Shown in pieces: positions 61,993 to 64,000 of a stretch of DNA of 64,000 bases. The notes beneath the pieces were generated by a model. It was not told where the DNA came from and ran no database searches. It was given only the letters and a program-made list of their open reading frames with translations. Position 1 is the first letter of the stretch. The number at the start of each line of letters is the position of its first letter. The position numbers and the translations under genes are program-made. This DNA is from Nocardia neocaledoniensis (GTDB lineage: Bacteria > Actinomycetota > Actinomycetes > Mycobacteriales > Mycobacteriaceae): NCBI RefSeq assembly GCF_003182135.1, contig NZ_QGTL01000001.1, forward strand, positions 372,001 through 436,000, written 5' to 3'.

Positions 61993-62922
61993 TCAGACCG
62001 CTTCGACCGCGACCAGGTCCGGTGTCGTCGACTCGCGCAGGACGGCGTCGATGAGCTCGCGCAGGGCGCGGTGGCCCGCGTCGGCGGTGTTGCGCGGATG
62101 CCACGCCATGGCGATCACCGGGGCGGGCAGCGGGAGGGGGATCTCGAACATGGACAGGCCCAGGCTCGCGCGGGCGGGACGCGACAGCAGTTCCGGTGCG
62201 GGACAGACCAGTTCGGTGGACCCGACCGTGAGCAGCGCGGTGGACAAATCGGGGACGGTGGCGACCACGCGGCGGGTGCGACCGTGCAGGGCCAGGCGGT
62301 CGTCGATGGGGCTGTGCGTGCGGCCGGTGGGTGACACCTCGAGGTGCGGCGCCGAGGCGTAGGCGGCGACCGTGGGCCGCTCGGCGCCGAACGGGTGACC
62401 GGCGGCGGCGATACCCACCCAGCGGTCGGCGAACAGGCGTTTGACGACGGTCTCCGGGTCGGTCCGGCCGATCATGCCGACCTCGACGTCGACCCGGCCG
62501 TCCCGCAGGGCGACGGCGGCGTCGGCGGGGTCGGCGGCGAGGAGCCGCACCGTCACCCCCGGCAGTTCGGCGCGGACCGCGGCGAGCAGCGGCCCGGCCA
62601 GCCGCACGGCCACCGGATCGGCGACGCGGACGACGAAATCCCTGGTGCGGCCGGGCTCGTCACCGTCGCGGGTGGTCAGCAGCAACCGTGCCCGCTCGAC
62701 CAGGCCCGCCACGTCCTGGCGCAGTTCCAGTGCCCGCGGCGTCGGCACCAGCTGGCGTCCCGACCGCACCAGCAGCGGATCGCCGAGGACCGCGCGCAAT
62801 CGGGTGAGGGTGCGGCTCATCGCCGAGGTCGAGGTGTGCAGACGCCGGGCCGCCTCGGTGACGCTGTTGGTGTCGAGCAGTGCGTCGAGAGCGAGCAGCA
62901 AGTTCAGATCCAGCGCGTCCAC
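61993..62922 (-). CDS. LysR-family regulator
   Basis: 309 residues. The HTH is typical: DALDLNLLLALDALLDTNSV and TEAARRLHTSTSAMSRTLTR. The effector domain has FVVRVADPVAVRLAGPL and VGIAAAGHPF, close to the NodD/PcpR-like LysR group. GTG 62922 is assumed. It lies 66 bp downstream of a flavin monooxygenase gene on the same strand, which could be its target. Confidence 0.9.
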   Translation of the reverse strand: MDALDLNLLLALDALLDTNSVTEAARRLHTSTSAMSRTLTRLRAVLGDPLLVRSGRQLVPTPRALELRQDVAGLVERARLLLTTRDGDEPGRTRDFVVRVADPVAVRLAGPLLAAVRAELPGVTVRLLAADPADAAVALRDGRVDVEVGMIGRTDPETVVKRLFADRWVGIAAAGHPFGAERPTVAAYASAPHLEVSPTGRTHSPIDDRLALHGRTRRVVATVPDLSTALLTVGSTELVCPAPELLSRPARASLGLSMFEIPLPLPAPVIAMAWHPRNTADAGHRALRELIDAVLRESTTPDLVAVEAV

Positions 62923-62988
62923 GCGAGGATTATCACCAACGCGACGGTCGCCACCAAGTGTCGCGGCGCCGCCGATCCGGCGTGTCGG

Positions 62989-64000
62989 CTACCGCTCGGC
63001 AATCGGCGCCGGTGCGGGCGGCGCGGGCACCGGCACCGCGCGCTCGCGCAGGACCCGGCGGTAGGTCGCGGGCCGCACCGGGCGTACCCACTGCGCCAGC
63101 CTGCTGCTCAGCGGCAGTGGGGTGCGCAGATCGTCGAGCATCTCGTCGATGTTGGCCAGCGAGAACGGGCTCACCGAGGCGCCCTGGGCGTGCCTGCCCT
63201 CGCTGCGCTCGTGCGACCACGCCAGCCGTTCGTCGATCTCGGAGTTCATCTGTTCGGCCATGGGCGGCACGAACTTTCCGGTGAGCAGCCCGGCGATCCA
63301 GTGCGCGCCGACCTCGGCGCCCAGCGCGCTCACCTGCGAGCTGTTGTAGCCCGCGAAGGTCAGGTTCGGCACGTCGACGGGCAGGATGTTGCGGTAGAGC
63401 CGGAAGGCGCCCACGTCGTCGGTGAGGGCCCGGCGCACGTACGGGGTGAGGAACGGCACCTCCTGCCGGTATCCGGTGGCGCAGATGACGATCTCGGCCA
63501 GTTTCAGGGTGCCGTCGGACAACCGCACCGCCGGGCCGTGCTGACCGCCGATGAGATCGGTGACCTCGGTGTCGCGGTGCACCGCGATCCGGCCCGCCTC
63601 GACCTGCTCGGCGAAGCCCTCGGTCGCCAGCGCGGCACTGCTGGTGGCGATCTGCTCGAACCGCCCCTCGGGCAGCAGTCCGAGTTCGCGCAGCTTCAGC
63701 CTGCGGGTCACCCGCTCCTGCAGCAGGTCCATGTTGGCCTCGCGCAGGCTCAGCGAGTCGATCAGCCGTTCGGCGCGGCGGGGTTCGCGGGAGGCGAAGT
63801 GCGCCTCGCCGAAACGGGTCAACAGCAGGCGCTCGTAGTCGAGGCCGCCGCCGAACTTGCGCGGCATCTTCCATGTGAGTCTGCGGGCGATCACACTGGT
63901 CTCGTCGGCGAGGTGGCTGACGGCCTCGGCCACGTCGGTGGCCGACTTGCCGTAGCCGATGACGACCACCGACCGGTCCCGCGCCCACTCGGCGTCGTGG
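62989..64000 (-). CDS. Flavin-containing monooxygenase (5' end outside window)
   Basis: The last 337 residues of an FAD/NADPH monooxygenase. Near the window edge is the NADPH-binding motif VVVIGYGKSATDVAEAVSHL. Later come the family's ICATGYRQEVPFL (xATGY motif) and NLTFAGYNSSQ. The FAD-binding N-terminus lies beyond position 64000. It is distinct from the Baeyer-Villiger-type enzyme at 2196-3686, being closer to FMO/YUCCA-like enzymes. The substrate is unknown. Confidence 0.88.
   Translation of the reverse strand, partial: HDAEWARDRSVVVIGYGKSATDVAEAVSHLADETSVIARRLTWKMPRKFGGGLDYERLLLTRFGEAHFASREPRRAERLIDSLSLREANMDLLQERVTRRLKLRELGLLPEGRFEQIATSSAALATEGFAEQVEAGRIAVHRDTEVTDLIGGQHGPAVRLSDGTLKLAEIVICATGYRQEVPFLTPYVRRALTDDVGAFRLYRNILPVDVPNLTFAGYNSSQVSALGAEVGAHWIAGLLTGKFVPPMAEQMNSEIDERLAWSHERSEGRHAQGASVSPFSLANIDEMLDDLRTPLPLSSRLAQWVRPVRPATYRRVLRERAVPVPAPPAPAPIAER

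Overview
The window is high-GC actinobacterial DNA, most likely from a Nocardia or a close mycolic-acid-forming relative (Corynebacteriales). The evidence is very G+C-rich third codon positions, frequent GTG starts, many 4-nt ATGA/GTGA stop-start overlaps, and two core blocks whose order matches Mycobacterium tuberculosis: yajC-secD with ruvCAB, and thrS-HIT-pgsA-acyltransferase-pimA-Nudix followed by pdxS, tesB, pdxT and yebC. Accessory genes sit between these core pieces.

Layout. (1) 1-7.3 kb: secD (3' end outside the window), yajC, a flavin (Baeyer-Villiger-type) monooxygenase, a protein made of four DivIVA-like repeats, a GtrA-like membrane protein and ruvCAB; ruvC has a LexA/SOS box just upstream. 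(2) 7.4-20.5 kb: a nitrogen-scavenging island of two cassettes. Cassette A has a GntR regulator, a TauE/SafE permease, two cytosine-deaminase-type amidohydrolases and an NMT1-like ABC transporter; copies of one palindrome (TCGTATACGA) sit at all its transcription units. Cassette B has formamidase, amidase and a second ABC transporter, diverging from its own FadR-type regulator. (3) 20.5-30.2 kb: macrodomain protein, SRPBCC protein, yebC, pdxT, a KimA-like potassium transporter, tesB, a degenerate uridine-kinase-like protein, an Mtb12-like lipoprotein, an atypical inositol-phosphatase-like protein, a second TauE permease and pdxS. (4) 30.3-34.5 kb: MFS exporter, SnoaL-like protein with a divergent XRE regulator, AlkZ/YcaQ-like protein. 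(5) 34.6-41.0 kb: the tightly overlapping phosphatidylinositol mannoside operon from thrS to the Nudix protein. (6) 41.1-47.6 kb: FhuF-like Fe-S protein, PGPGW membrane protein, two tandem SulP-carbonic anhydrase fusions, and a small membrane protein with an internal duplication. (7) 47.6-53.7 kb: a VWA-metallopeptidase/MoxR ATPase pair, an array of about 103-bp repeats, an unrecognised 427-residue protein, and a MerR/old-yellow-enzyme divergent pair. (8) 53.7-64 kb: tRNA-Val(CAC), then a tRNA Gly-Cys-Val operon, a solitary mraY paralogue, two convergent overlapping genes with nuclease-like folds, a 910-residue disordered protein, a CinA-C protein, a small membrane protein, a LysR regulator and the 3' part of a second flavin monooxygenase.

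How it fits together. The core genes cover protein export (SecD/YajC), Holliday-junction processing (RuvABC), PLP synthesis (PdxS/PdxT) and PIM glycolipid synthesis (PgsA, acyltransferase, PimA). The accessory genes mostly take up and hydrolyse small amides or heterocycles, transport anions with attached carbonic anhydrase, or detoxify. No insertion sequence, integrase, CRISPR array or rRNA was seen. The strongest new signal is the shared palindrome that defines cassette A as a local GntR regulon. Next are the repeat array beside the MoxR/VWA genes, the solitary mraY and the overlapping pair of nuclease-fold genes.
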